64,000 nt of DNA from positions 781,797 to 845,796 of the forward strand of contig JASPKZ010007287.1 of the NCBI GenBank assembly GCA_030220185.1, written 5' to 3'. The notes under the pieces are model-generated. The model did no database searches and was not told the DNA's origin. It worked only from the letters and a program-made list of their open reading frames with translations. Source of the stretch: Diploptera punctata. Lineage: Eukaryota; Arthropoda; Insecta; Blattodea; Blaberidae. The position numbers and the translations under genes are program-made. Below are positions 9,737-19,622 of this stretch, piece by piece (position 1 is the first letter of the stretch; every line of letters begins with the position of its first letter).

Positions 9737-9877
9737 TAGAAGACATCATGGTACTGGCAGATACCGTATCTTCAAATTTAGCAAATGCCAACTTCGATCA
9801 ATATTTGAGAGTGAATATTATTTCACTCTGCAATAGTTTGAAATTATGTGGATCACAACTTGAAGTTGTGTACAAAG
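9737..9877 (+). CDS. mxt: Mextli, second coding exon
   Basis: A clear TTATTCTTTTAG acceptor opens a frame reading VEDIMVLADTVSSNLA, then VNIISLCNSLKLC, then LEVVYK, and ends at AAAG/GTATGTGG. Entry and exit are both phase 1. The acceptor is a NAGTAG tandem: use of the second AG (exon from 9740) would drop a single valine without changing frame. The helical, leucine-rich content fits the N-terminal helical region of Mextli proteins, inferred from position in the gene. Confidence 0.75.
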
Positions 9878-9879
9878 GT

Positions 9880-10430
9880 ATGTGGTTTTTTATCTTTTTA
9901 CATATTATTACAGATGCTGTACCTACATCTTTAGGCCGCTGAGCCTCACATTTTATATTGCCCTTTTTGTCATAACGGGTCAGACAGTGTACGTCTTTGC
10001 TTAGATCCTTTGTGATTTTTTTTTTTCCATAATTTAAAAAGTTATTTAAATATTCTAACACATTGTGAAGCACTTCATCAGTACAAAACATTGCATACAT
10101 AAATTGAACTAAGTGGCCATATTTTGTGATTCAAAACCTGTGTTACTAGCATTTAACATCACAACACTCAATTGATATACACTAAATGAAATACTCCATT
10201 CACTAAAGCTGTTGCAAAATTTAGGAATGGATATTATCACATATACAAAGAGAAGGATATGAGCAAGATGATATGTTAGTAAAAGAGGCGCAAAAACATG
10301 AAACATCAATAAACAAAAAAATAAGTCCTATCACTTGGCCAAACTACAAATAGAAAACAAACTGAAAGGAGTACAACATAAGAGTTTAAAACTGTATATG
10401 TAATCAAGAAATGGGACATCATCCTTGAAG
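9880..10430. other. mxt intron 2 start, no recognised feature
   Basis: AT-rich intronic sequence. A CUGAUGA on the minus strand near 10080 lacks the following GAAA and is not called as a ribozyme. Confidence 0.4.
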
Positions 10431-10439
10431 ATGAAAAAT

Positions 10440-10680
10440 ACATTCCTGATTACCCACAAATAAAAATTGTGGCAATGTTCTGTTCAACCTCTGAACATGA
10501 CTCTGGTTGGCTGCACACCTCCATAGACAAAACATCTATAATTCTCCATAGTGCTCCCTGTGCAAACAACCAGACACCAATCATGGACAAGGAACATCTA
10601 CTACAATGCCAAGCAGTGTAAAAAATCTGAGGATATATTGAAACCCAGTTAATATCTTATTATTTGGACGCTAAGAAGAT
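10440..10680 (+). pseudogene. LINE RNase H/C-terminal relic
   Basis: The frame PQIKIVAMFCSTSEHDSGW ... MDKEHLLQC has the layout of the C-terminus of Jockey/I-type LINE proteins (a GHD-like segment, then a distant EHLL-C). Stops follow at once. The assignment is by pattern only. Confidence 0.4.
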
Positions 10681-11068
10681 TAAGTCATGTTTACTTAAAG
10701 TGGCACTGAGGGTGGGGAAAACAGTCCCATTGAGACTTGTATATGAACTTGCAAGAGAGATGTTTTTTACAGAAGACCTTAGGATGAAACCCCTTCTGCC
10801 ATCGACCGGTCTTTACACGAACTGCTACACCCAAACAAATTGAAGAAGAGGGAGATAGAATCTGTTTTCTATGCTATGGGAACCATGATAGAGAGGAACT
10901 GGACAAAAGCTATCCAGGAATTTCCATCACAAAGTATGTGAAAACAAGAAGTACCACGACCCAAATGAGAAGGGTATCTGTGCTTTGTGCGGTGGCAGAT
11001 GTGAACAATACCACATACCAAAGTGTCCAAAGAACACAAAAACATTGAACGAATACAGCAAAGATTGA
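10680..11068 (+). pseudogene. C-terminus of an unidentified transposon protein with Cys/His cluster (copy 1)
   Basis: Contains LAREMFFTEDLRMK, IERNWTKAI and, after a frameshift, HHKVCENKKYH followed by CALCGGRCEQYHIPKC and a stop soon after. The same arrangement occurs on the minus strand at 31081-31389, so both are copies of one repeat-encoded protein. The spacing C-x2-C-x3-C-x3-H-x3-C suggests a zinc-binding tail. I do not recognise the parent element. Confidence 0.5.
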
Positions 11069-11094
11069 ATCAATGTCCACTTGAGTAAACCTTT

Positions 11095-11102
11095 TCTTAT
11101 TA

Positions 11103-11154
<52 letters not shown>

Positions 11155-11290
11155 TATTATTATCATCATCATCCATCATCATAATCAATCAATCAATCAT
11201 CAATGAATAATCATATCAACAATCATCATCCATCTTCATCAATCATCATCTTCAGTCATTATCACCACCATCAATCATCATCATCATTAT
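11095..11290. repeat. (TTA)n and (ATC)n microsatellites
   Basis: About 55 bases of TTA repeats at 11095-11160, then imperfect ATC/CAT repeats up to 11290. The Asn-rich minus-strand frame over it is a by-product of the repeat. Confidence 0.9.
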
Positions 11291-11476
11291 TAATTTGGAT
11301 GCTAGATAGGGAATGGATGAAGTCCAAAATCCAGAGCATTAGCACAAACAACATTTTAATTTTTTTTTTAAATTGTATCATTCAGACTTGAAGTTAAGAA
11401 AATGTCACTCCATCTACAATATTAATATAAAATTATAGAATATTCACCTGAAAGGTCCGTCTCCTCAACTTAATTA

Positions 11477-12463
11477 TCATTTAACTGTAGCGCTTTCGGG
11501 ACTTGTCCCATCATCGGCAGGATTCAAAACTGGTGTTTCACTGAAGATCTGGTAGAGGGGGTTGCATGTATTGGGTTCGTTTTCGTTTATCAGGCTGTCG
11601 TTGTGAGCTGCTTTCATGATTTCCATCTCTTCGAGTACGTTTATCTTCGCTGGATTATTTTCTCTGTGCATTACTGTTAGGGTGTTTTCAATATTTAACA
11701 TGCGATGTCCTTCATGGATAACGTGTTTTGCATAGCTTGATTTACCTTCTGCGTGAATGAAGTCTCGAAAATGTTCTTTGAATCTGATGTTAAAACTCCT
11801 GTTTGTCCTTCCTATATAAAATTTGTTGCAGTCCTTACATGTCAGTTTATAAACTCCTTTACTGTTGAAAATGTTATTTTCTTCAATGTTATTGTTTATT
11901 ATGTTGTTTAATTTGTTATTGGTTCTGTATGCTATTTTTACGTTTTTATCGGCTTTCTTTAGTGCATTGGCTAATTTTGTCGTTTCTTTTCCTGTGTATG
12001 TAAGTGTTATCCATGTTTTCTTGTTGTTGTCAGATTCTTTTTCTAGTTTAGTTATGTTGGTTATGTTGTTCTTCCTTAAGTTATTCCTTTTTTGTTTTTT
12101 TACGAGCTTATCTATGAATTCTTCATTATAGCCATTGGTTTTTGCCATATACTTAATGTAGTTGAGTTCTTGGATATAATTGTCTTTGCTTAATGGGAGT
12201 TTCAACATTCTACTGACTAAGCTATTAAATGTACTAATTTTCTGTTGAAAAGGGTGTGTAGAATTTTTGTTTACGGCCAGAGCATTGTTTGTGGGTTTCC
12301 GGTAGATACCGATTTCTAGTTTATTGTTGTGTAGATTTTTGGTTATAGACAAATCTAAGTAGTTTATGCTGTTGTTAACTTCTATTTCTTCGGTGAAAGT
12401 GATTTTTTCATGCATGTTGTTTAGGTCTTGTAGTATTCTTTTTCTTTTCTGTTTCATTTTCAT
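11477..12463 (-). CDS. PLE-B left copy: RT tail and GIY-YIG endonuclease, longest open frame
   Basis: A 328-residue open frame. The N-terminal third has INYLDLSITKN and KLEIGIYRKPTNNA, then HPFQQKISTFNSLVSRMLKL, the post-palm region of a PLE reverse transcriptase. The C-terminal third is a GIY-YIG nuclease: KGVYKLTCKDCNKFYIGRT, then FKEHFRDF and the Ala-Lys-His-Val block. The catalytic YIG tyrosine and glycine and the following arginine are present. The upstream RT palm (IPMGSPTSG, YVDD) is out of frame near 12470-12630, so no intact full protein is made. The ATG is internal to the original ORF. Confidence 0.85.
   Translation of the reverse strand: MKMKQKRKRILQDLNNMHEKITFTEEIEVNNSINYLDLSITKNLHNNKLEIGIYRKPTNNALAVNKNSTHPFQQKISTFNSLVSRMLKLPLSKDNYIQELNYIKYMAKTNGYNEEFIDKLVKKQKRNNLRKNNITNITKLEKESDNNKKTWITLTYTGKETTKLANALKKADKNVKIAYRTNNKLNNIINNNIEENNIFNSKGVYKLTCKDCNKFYIGRTNRSFNIRFKEHFRDFIHAEGKSSYAKHVIHEGHRMLNIENTLTVMHRENNPAKINVLEEMEIMKAAHNDSLINENEPNTCNPLYQIFSETPVLNPADDGTSPESATVK
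11478..11525 (-). ncRNA. Hammerhead-like relic overlapping the PLE-B left ORF end
   Basis: The minus strand reads CCGAUGA (one base off CUGAUGA), a perfect GGGAC/GUCCC stem II, GAAA, self-complementary AGCGCU and A. Stem I CUG/CAG pairs. The motif overlaps the codons for PADDGTSPESATVK, the end of the ORF. Confidence 0.55.
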
Positions 12464-12678
12464 TTATTACTAGTACATCATCGACATATCGTGTTATTAG
12501 TTTTATGTTGAATTTGTGTATTAGTTCCTCAAAATGTTATTTTCCAGTTCTTGTAGGAAGATTTCTGCCATTATTCCAGATGTAGGACTCCCCATTGGGA
12601 TCCCGTCTTCTTGAATAAATAGTTCATTGTTAAATTGGAAGTAATTTTGCTTTATTGTTGTTGTTATTAGTTACTAAA

Positions 12679-13983
12679 ATGACGTCATTCGACATAAAAA
12701 ACCTGTACACTAATATCCCGATAAACGAAACAGCAAACATAATAAAACAAAAACTAACAGACAGTAAACTTGAAGATAACTATATCAATCAGTAAAACAA
12801 ACTAATAACAACAACAATAAAGCAAAATTACTTCCAATTTAACAATGAAACTATTTATTCAAGAAGACGGGATCCCGATGGGGAGTCCTACATCTGGAAT
12901 AATGGCAGAAATCTTCCTACAAGAACTGGAAAATAAACATTTTGAGGAACTAATACACAAATTCAACATAAAACTAATAACACGATATGTCGATGATGTA
13001 CTAGTAATAAATGAAAATGAAAACAGAAAAGAAAAAGAAATACTACAAGACTTAAACAACATGCATGAAAAAATCACTTTCACCGAAGAAATAGAAGTTA
13101 ACAACAGCATAAACTACTTAGATTGTCTATAACCAAAAATCTACACAACAATAAACTAGAAATCGGTATCTACCGGAAACCCACAAACAATGCTCTGGCC
13201 ATAAACAAAAATTCTACACACCCTTTTCAACAGAAAATTAGTACATTTAATAGCTTAGTCAGTAGAATGTTGAAACTCCCATTAAGCAAAGACAATTATA
13301 TCCAAGAACTCAACTACATTAAGTATATGGCAAAAACCAATGGCTATAATGAAGAATTCATAGATAAGCTCGTAAAAAAACAAAAAAGGAAGAACAACAT
13401 AACCAACATAACTAAACTAGAAAAAGAATCTGACAACAAAGAAAACATGGATAACACTTACATACACAGGAAAAGAAACGACAAAATTAGCCAATGCACT
13501 AAAGAAAGCCGATAAAAACGTAAAAATAGCATACAGAACCAATAACAAATTAAACAACATAATAAACAATAACATTGAAGAAAATAACATTTTCAACAGT
13601 AAAGGAGTTTATAAACTGACATGTAAGGACTGCAACAAATTTTATATAGGAAGGACAAACAGGAGTTTTAACATCAGATTCAAAGAACATTTTCGAGACT
13701 TCATTCACGCAGAAGGTAAATCAAGCTATGCAAAACACGTTATCCATGAAGGACATCGCATGTTAAATATTGAAACACCCTAACAGTAATGCACAGAGAA
13801 AATAATCCAGCGAAGATAAACGTACTCGAAGAGATGGAAATCATGAAAGCAGCTCACAACGACAGCCTGATAAACGAAAACGAACCCAATACATGCAACC
13901 CCCTCTACCAGATCTTCAGTGAAACACCAGTTTTGAATCCTGCCGATGATGGGACAAGTCCCGAAAGCACTACAGTTAAATGA
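12679..13983 (+). pseudogene. PLE-B right copy: reverse transcriptase and GIY-YIG nuclease with frameshifts
   Basis: Starts with SFDIKNLYTNIPINE, RT motif A with its catalytic Asp. A stop near 12793 and one extra A near 12847 break the frame. Then come EDGIPMGSPTSG (motif B), TRYVDDVLVI (motif C, YVDD), NYLDCL, YRKPTNNALAI, and the nuclease block up to NPADDGTSPES. Further frameshifts fall near 13120, 13500 and 13780. The left arm lacks the single-base insertion, so the changes arose after the arms were copied. The dead copy still shows the whole domain order RT, linker, GIY-YIG. Confidence 0.85.
13934..13982 (+). ncRNA. Hammerhead-like relic overlapping the PLE-B right ORF end
   Basis: Same as the left-arm motif: CCGAUGA, stem II GGGAC/GUCCC, GAAA, then AGCACU and A. 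The U4-to-C change is in both arms, so it predates pair formation or is native to this family. Confidence 0.55.
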
Positions 13984-14099
13984 TAATTAAGTTGAGGAGA
14001 CGGACCTTTCAGGTGAATATTCTATAATTTTATATTAATTTTGAATAAACCTCAACGGAACACATCATGAATCTTATAAAAGTTGACCATCTACAATAG

Positions 14100-14450
14100 T
14101 TATCAGCCGAAAGAGGCAATTCTAGTGATGGCCCCACTGACTTTCAGATTCCAGATACATTGATATATACTGTACTTTTTCAATAATCTTGGGGATAGTT
14201 ATACTGCCATCAGTCAGTTCCTATAATCTTGTTTGTTCAGAAAGTACTGAAATATAACTCACGAATGAAAAGGTCATTGGGATGTCAGAAGTTGTAAGCA
14301 ACAAACAGTTCTTTAAGGACTAGAGCCTGTCAGAGTGATAATGAAACATGATTCAGTTTTCATTAAACAAATTCAGAATCTATATAAAACATAATATTAC
14401 AAAAAAAAAACTACAGTTTAAATAAACTAATAAAAACCAACAAAAATGAA
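14100..14450. other. Intronic, no recognised feature
   Basis: AT-rich sequence between PLE-B and PLE-C. No gene or repeat is supported. Confidence 0.4.
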
Positions 14451-14454
14451 AAAA

Positions 14455-14935
14455 ACTGATAAAAATAAAAAGTCAGGAATATATCAAATTGAATGCATGG
14501 GTTGTGAAAAGATATATATAGGGAAAACAAAAAGAAACCTAAAAATTAGAACCAAAGAACACATAAGAAATATTAAAAATGGAGAAAAAAGAAATTGAAA
14601 AATCTGCAGTTGCTGCTCATGTTTGGTCTGAAAAACATAATATAAATTCAGACACTAAATTATTAAAACAGTTAGAAAATACAAAAGAGCTGACTATTTG
14701 GGAAAAAATTTATATTCAGAAGAACAGAAACAGAGTTATGAATTTTGATATTCCGATGGAGGGTGACCTTGTTTGGAGGTTCTTTGGCCAACCACAGGAT
14801 GGAGCTGACATTGACATCCAGGTGGTGCAACATAATGCAACATAAATAAAACCAGTCTGGGAAAGCTGACGATAAAACAGAATTGTTTTGAAACATGTCA
14901 CAAGAACAAATCAACATTAATATTGAGGTAAGATG
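14455..14935 (+). pseudogene. PLE-C fragment: GIY-YIG nuclease and 3' end
   Basis: A frame from about 14470 reads KSGIYQIECMGCEKIYIGKTKRN and RTKEHIRNIKNG; after a one-base shift it continues as EIEKSAVAAHVWSEKHN and LTIWEKIYIQKNRNR, then a stop at 14843. GIY and YIG motifs are intact. It is 5'-truncated: no RT palm precedes it. A hammerhead core follows the stop. Confidence 0.8.
14855..14910 (+). ncRNA. Hammerhead-ribozyme-like motif, PLE-C end
   Basis: CUGACGA (14866-14872), stem II AAAACA/UGUUUU, GAAAC (14890-14894), self-complementary ACAUGU and C14899 (GUC). Core intact. Stem I is not obvious. Confidence 0.75.
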
Positions 14936-14969
14936 TCCAGACCAAAAATAATATAATTAAATAATATTA

Positions 14970-15300
14970 CAGTCAATTCCAACACATGGTGGGGTCATTG
15001 GCAATGAGACAGCTGACCTGTTTTTTATATATAAAGGGAACAGAAATTAAAAAAAAAGAAAAAAGCAAACAAAATCTTTCATATGACTCAATAAAACAAA
15101 TCATCAAAAGAAAAATCAATACCAGATGAAGAGCAACAATGAATTAGGCCTAAACTAATAAGTAACCATAATATAATTACCGACCTATGCAAATCATCAA
15201 TAGCAGCCTTCAGACTCACTATTGGTCATGATTTTTTAAGTAAACACTTGCATAAAATTGGAATATCTACAGTACCAATTGTGTTTGTGCTCAAAGAAGG
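14970..15300 (+). pseudogene. LINE RNase H and C-terminal relic
   Basis: The frame QSIPTHGGVIGNETADL corresponds to the QWIPAHCGVTGNETAD block of the RNase H domain in the LINE at 52268-52561. Further on comes SIAAFRLTIGHDFLSKHLHKIGI, the C-terminal GHD block of Jockey/I-type elements. Many stops; not functional. Confidence 0.65.
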
Positions 15301-15416
15301 AAGGTATGGCATGTGCTATTAACATATAAAGCACCTTTTAAGGAACTCATTTCCAGATATTGCAAAATGAGGATAACAATTATTATGTTGTCAAATTTGG
15401 AGTATTAGACACATAC

Positions 15417-15724
15417 TTAAAGATAAAGTGATCCCATTACAGGCCTTTAGGAGGCCCTTGGAGTAGTAGGAGGTTAAGGCTCCCACTTTTTCTAGACAAT
15501 CGGCACTTAATGTCAGCTGGGTTGTCAGTCATGCATGACAGGTGCCTTTACCCCCAGAACAAGCATCTGGTGCTCATTTTCGTTAGAGGCTGAGTTAATC
15601 CCAGACCCCGTGCCACAGAAGGTTTGGGTCAGTTTTTTTAAAAATATTGACCCCACCGGGACTCAAACCCTCGACCTTCCAGCTTGTAGCTTAGTACCTT
15701 AACCACTACGCTACGGCGTGCTCC
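15417..15724 (-). mobile_element. SINE4 (tRNA-derived), minus strand
   Basis: Reverse complement of a tRNA-like head (taccttaaccactacgctac, B-box-like gggactcaaaccctcgacc) followed by a body shared with 61853-62150 (gtagtaggaggttaaggctcccac, tgtcagctgggttgtca). Imperfect 12-bp duplications, ttagacacatac and ttagagacatac, flank it at 15405-15416 and 15725-15736. Confidence 0.75.
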
Positions 15725-16079
15725 TTAGAGACATACATAAATAAATTAAAAACAGTAACGGGAAATAGAGTATATTTTGCAAATTTGAAATTATTATAAT
15801 CAAGATTAATAATGAAATGAACAAAGCACAAATAATGTAATAAGCAGAATCCCTGTTAATAAATAAAGGTGATATAAACTTATTATGAATATTCAAAGAC
15901 ATAAAGTATAAGCTAATATGCGATAATGGAATTTGGAGGATCAGATCTAATTTGGAGATTGATCAGATAATAAGGGAGATGATTTAGGGAGGCATAGTAA
16001 ATCCTTGAAGTTTAATTGGTTAGCCATATTGAAAGGTTGTAAATTGATATAACACCAAGGTACCTGCTGAATAATGGAA

Positions 16080-16450
16080 TAATTATATGAGTCTGAAGGA
16101 AAGGAAGACCAGGAAGAGATAGTTACAGAATGTAAAAATGGATCTGAAAAGTATGGAAATTAGAATATTGAAAGAATTAGCATGGACATACACAAAGAAG
16201 GAATTAAGCAAAATCCATACTACAGAAATGAAAATCCTACATGGAATGCAACATAAAATAGGAAGAAAAAGATACATAATGACAAAATTTGGGAGACATT
16301 AAAGGTAGAAAAATTAAAAAAGGAAAATATATTAAAATTATGGAACATCTAAAAAGACTGGAAAAGAAAAATCAGAGAATATTAAGTCTCTAGTTACCAG
16401 GAAAACAACAGTGGGGAGGACCACGAGAAAGATAGATTAACAAAGTTTGA
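16080..16450 (+). pseudogene. LINE reverse-transcriptase C-terminal relic
   Basis: The frame KIHTTEMKILHGMQHKIGRK RYIM resembles the conserved C-terminal block of RTE/CR1-type ORFs (an EMRxLRR...KxRRDxIRN-like pattern). Stops and indels are common. Low-level similarity read by eye. Confidence 0.45.
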
Positions 16451-16852
16451 TAAAACTTACAAAAAAGGTGATAAAAAGTAAAACAATTAAAAAGAAGAAA
16501 ATCATGGAAGGTTAGAGATGATTGTAGACATATTTGGAATCATTGATATGAGAAGAGGATGATGATGATGATAGCAAAGAAGTCTCTGGAAGAGAATATT
16601 CCGCTAAAAAAATTAACGCAAATCCCCCTCTTCTATACTCTAGGGTTATAGTGCTATAGAAGATATATAGTATCTTTATTTTTTTATCCACATAAAATAT
16701 ATTAATTGTTTGGTGATATTGCATATTTTTCTTATGAGATAAATCTAGCATACATATTTTTATCTTTATAACTTGTATTAAAAGTAGTGAGCATGGGTTG
16801 TATGAAATAAATAAATATATATATATTTTTATGGTTTGTGTTTGTATTTCAG
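16451..16852. other. mxt intron 2 end, no recognised feature
   Basis: AT-rich intron end with a (GAT)n run near 16558 and a T-rich tract before the exon 3 acceptor. Confidence 0.4.
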
Positions 16853-17233
16853 ATCAGTTGGACAGAGCGTTCGTTGCATTTCGCAATGGCTGCAGAGATG
16901 AGCGATTGGACTATCTGTCAAGAGTACACCTGCTAGAAGTAATTGAACTCCGAGCAACTAATTGGCAATGTTGTGACAATCTGAGTTCTTACTACAAATC
17001 TATAACAAATCTTGATAATCAGGATTTATTACCTATTCCTGACACTCCAACACTTCTTACAATGTCGTCCACATTGCTTGGTTCGTCGTCTTCTCCTACA
17101 ACACCTCAAGCACCCTTATTGAGTCCTGGAGAAGTTATTAAGACATCAGGAAAATTTGCGAAGCCTACAAAAATACCAGGAAAAAATTACTGCAAGGATG
17201 AAGTTGTGATACGTAATTCCGATTCTGGTAAAG
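16853..17233 (+). CDS. mxt: Mextli, third coding exon (helical region, linker and KH start)
   Basis: Starts after TTTGTATTTCAG and reads DQLDRAFVAFRNGCRDERLD, then HLLEVIELRATNWQ, a motif I recognise from Mextli orthologues. A Ser/Thr/Pro-rich linker follows (residues about 140-190), then KDEVVIRNSDSGK, the first strand of the KH domain. I end the exon at 17233 (AAAG/GTTGGT), which gives SDSGK-VMGIKG at the next junction and keeps the KH sequence whole. An alternative donor at 17227 (CTG/GTAAAG) is a better splice match and also phase 1, but it would delete Gly-Lys just before the GxxG loop. The open frame runs past the donor for 24 intronic codons. Confidence 0.85.
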
Positions 17234-17800
17234 GTTGGTATTTTTATATGAAAATTGTGTTAATGCTTATTGCTCACAGTAAAAATTTTTCAGTATGTAA
17301 ATAAAAAAAATTTGTTTTCTTGAAAATAGTCAAAGATCTGTCAATTGAACTTTGTAATTTACTATTTTATTATTACACTACAATACTATCATTATTTTGC
17401 ACTGAAAATATTTAAATTCAGAATATTGTTTCATATTTTAATAAAAATTATAAGATGGGAATTAACATTGTTAGGTAATTCACAATTTATATAAGTGAGT
17501 CGAAAATAATTTTTTATATCTCTTAAATTTTGGGCTAATTTGTTTATAGGTTATCTCAAATGTCACATCACCAATGTTTACTCATGGATATGTAAGTGTT
17601 TGTATAGTTATGTACGAGTAGATGATATTTTCTCAATTATAAATTCCAAATATATTGAAGATGCATTAACCTTAAAGATGAATCAGTGATATTTATAATT
17701 GAATTAGAAAAGAATAACAAAAAAAATTGGACCTGTATGTATCAATACTTCTAAAATTCATTGTGAATCACCATTGAGGTTATGTAGTAAAATGTTAAAA
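17234..17800. other. mxt intron 3 start, no recognised feature
   Basis: AT-rich. A degenerate PLE-like phrase (SKYIEDALTLK, near 17645) may be a small relic of the PLE post-palm region. Nothing else is supported. Confidence 0.4.
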
Positions 17801-17813
17801 TATTAATATGAGT

Positions 17814-19611
17814 GTTAATATTATTCGTTTTTAAACACCTTAATGATGGACAAATTATATTTGAAGAAACTGGCTTTATAAGTAATGTTTAAATTCCCAA
17901 TAAAAAGTCTTCTTAACAAAGAAGCCGCCATTTGCAAAAATCGTAGCAACGGCTCGTAGCATTTGGGGTTAGGGAATTAACTATATGTAAGAGAAAAATA
18001 CGCGTTTAGATTGGAGGCCTAGGTGGCTCAGATGGAAGAGCATTGACATAGAAAGTCAAAGGTCCTGGGTTCAAACCCCAGTCTAGGCGTATATTTTTCT
18101 TTTCAAATATAATTGTCCATCATTAAGGTGTTTAAAAACGAATAATATTAACATTGAAAGAAGCACTACTGGCTTTATAAGTAATGTTTAAATTCCCAAT
18201 AAAAAGTCTTCTTAACAAAGAAGCCGCCATTTGCAAAAATCGTAGCAACGGCTCGTAGCATTTGGGGTTAGGGAATTAACTATATGTAAGAGAAAAATAC
18301 GCGTTTAGATTGGAGGCCTAGGTGGCTCAGATGGAAGAGCATTGACATAGAAAGTCAAAGGTCCTGGGTTCAAACCCCAGTCTAGGCGTATATTTTTCTT
18401 TTCAAATATAATTTGTCCATCATTAAGGTGTTTAAAAACGAATAATATTAACATTGAAAGAAGCACTACTGGCTTTATAAGTAATGTTTAAATTCCCAAT
18501 AAAAAGTCTTCTTAACAAAGAAGCCGCCATTTGCAAAAATCGTAGCAACGGCTCGTAGCATTTGGGGTTAGGGAATTAACTATATGTAAGAGAAAAATAC
18601 GCGTTTAGATTGGAGGCCTAGGTGGCTCAGATGGAAGAGCATTGACATAGAAAGTCAAAGGTCCTGGGTTCAAACCCCAGTCTAGGCGTATATTTTTCTT
18701 TTCAAATATAATTTGTCCATCATTAAGGTGTTTAAAAACGAATAATATTAACATTGAAAGAAGCACTACTGGCTTTATAAGTAATGTTTAAATTCCCAAT
18801 AAAAAGTCTTCTTAACAAAGAAGCCGCCATTTGCAAAAATCGTAGCAACGGCTCGTAGCATTTGGGGTTAGGGAATTAACTATATGTAAGAGAAAAATAC
18901 GCGTTTAGATTGGAGGCCTAGGTGGCTCAGATGGAAGAGCATTGACATAGAAAGTCAAAGGTCCTGGGTTCAAACCCCAGTCTAGGCGTATATTTTTCTT
19001 TTCAAATATAATTTGTCCATCATTAAGGTGTTTAAAAACGAATAATATTAACATTGAAAGAAGCACTACTGGCTTTATAAGTAATGTTTAAAATTCCCAA
19101 TAAAAAGTCTTCTTAACAAAGAAGCCGCCATTTGCAAAAATCGTAGCAACGGCTCGTAGCATTTGGGGTTAGGGAATTAACTATATGTAAGAGAAAAATA
19201 CGCGTTTAGATTGGAGGCCTAGGTGGCTCAGATGGAAGAGCATTGACATAGAAAGTCAAAGGTCCTGGGTTCAAACCCCAGTCTAGGCGTATATTTTTCT
19301 TTTCAAATATAATTTGTCCATCATTAAGGTGTTTAAAAACGAATAATATTAACATTGAAAGAAGCACTACTGGCTTTATAAGTAATGTTTAAATTCCCAA
19401 TAAAAAGTCTTCTTAACAAAGAAGCCGCCATTTGCAAAAATCGTAGCAACGGCTCGTAGCATTTGGGGTTAGGGAATTAACTATATGTAAGAGAAAAATA
19501 CGCGTTTAGATTGGAGGCCTAGGTGGCTCAGATGGAAGAGCATTGACATAGAAAGTCAAAGGTCCTGGGTTCAAACCCCAGTCTAGGCGTATATTTTTCT
19601 TTTCAAATATA
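17814..19611 (+). mobile_element. SINE1 hexameric tandem array with 12-bp TSD
   Basis: Six tRNA-like heads start at 18017, 18316, 18616, 18916, 19217 and 19517 (periods 299-301). Units differ only by one-base indels. Each head is 72 nt with perfect GCCTAGG/TCTAGGC acceptor pairing (one G-T), a GGGTTCAAACCCC T arm and anticodon loop ATAGAAA. Outside the head, agaaaaatacgcg and its partner tatatttttct extend the acceptor stem into a long hairpin. The first ~50 bases are an inverted piece of the unit. A 12-bp duplication, attaatatgagt, flanks the entire array at 17802-17813 and 19612-19623. Confidence 0.9.
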
Positions 19612-19622
19612 ATTAATATGAG

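Larger units (their letters stand above)
11410..14097. mobile_element. PLE-B: head-to-head pair of Penelope-like elements, 11-bp TSD
   Basis: A minus-strand copy (about 12675 down to 11421) and a plus-strand copy (12679 to 14039) form a large inverted repeat (position x pairs with 25460-x). The 11-bp ccatctacaat lies at 11410-11420 and 14087-14097. About 47 bp after the right arm (14040-14086) has no partner on the left and resembles the tail after the PLE at 57800-57845. The whole pair therefore looks like one integration event. The plus arm is longer at its 5' end and includes RT motif A. Confidence 0.85.

Noticed and set aside
10035..10095. Hammerhead candidate (minus CUGAUGA)
   Set aside because: GAAA is missing (GAAU), and stem II is poor.
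10910..11188. Minus-strand ORFs rich in Asn or Ile
   Set aside because: They are translations of the (TTA)n microsatellite.
11865..12131. Plus-strand Leu/Phe-rich ORF that looks like a membrane protein
   Set aside because: Antisense of the PLE-B Asn/Lys-rich coding region.
16798..16852. Upstream ATG at 16798 as the start of the exon 3 protein
   Set aside because: The sequence before 16853 is T-rich intron ending in a proper acceptor; the open frame there is chance.
17234..17304. Extension of mxt exon 3 to the stop at 17302
   Set aside because: Intron-like sequence, and the frame joins the KH loop exon perfectly from 17233. An intron-retained isoform cannot be excluded.
17814..19611. Regular 300-bp spacing that could suggest a CRISPR-like or satellite array
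   Set aside because: Units are repeats over their full length with no unique spacers, carry a tRNA-like head and have a TSD, so it is a multimeric SINE in a eukaryotic intron.
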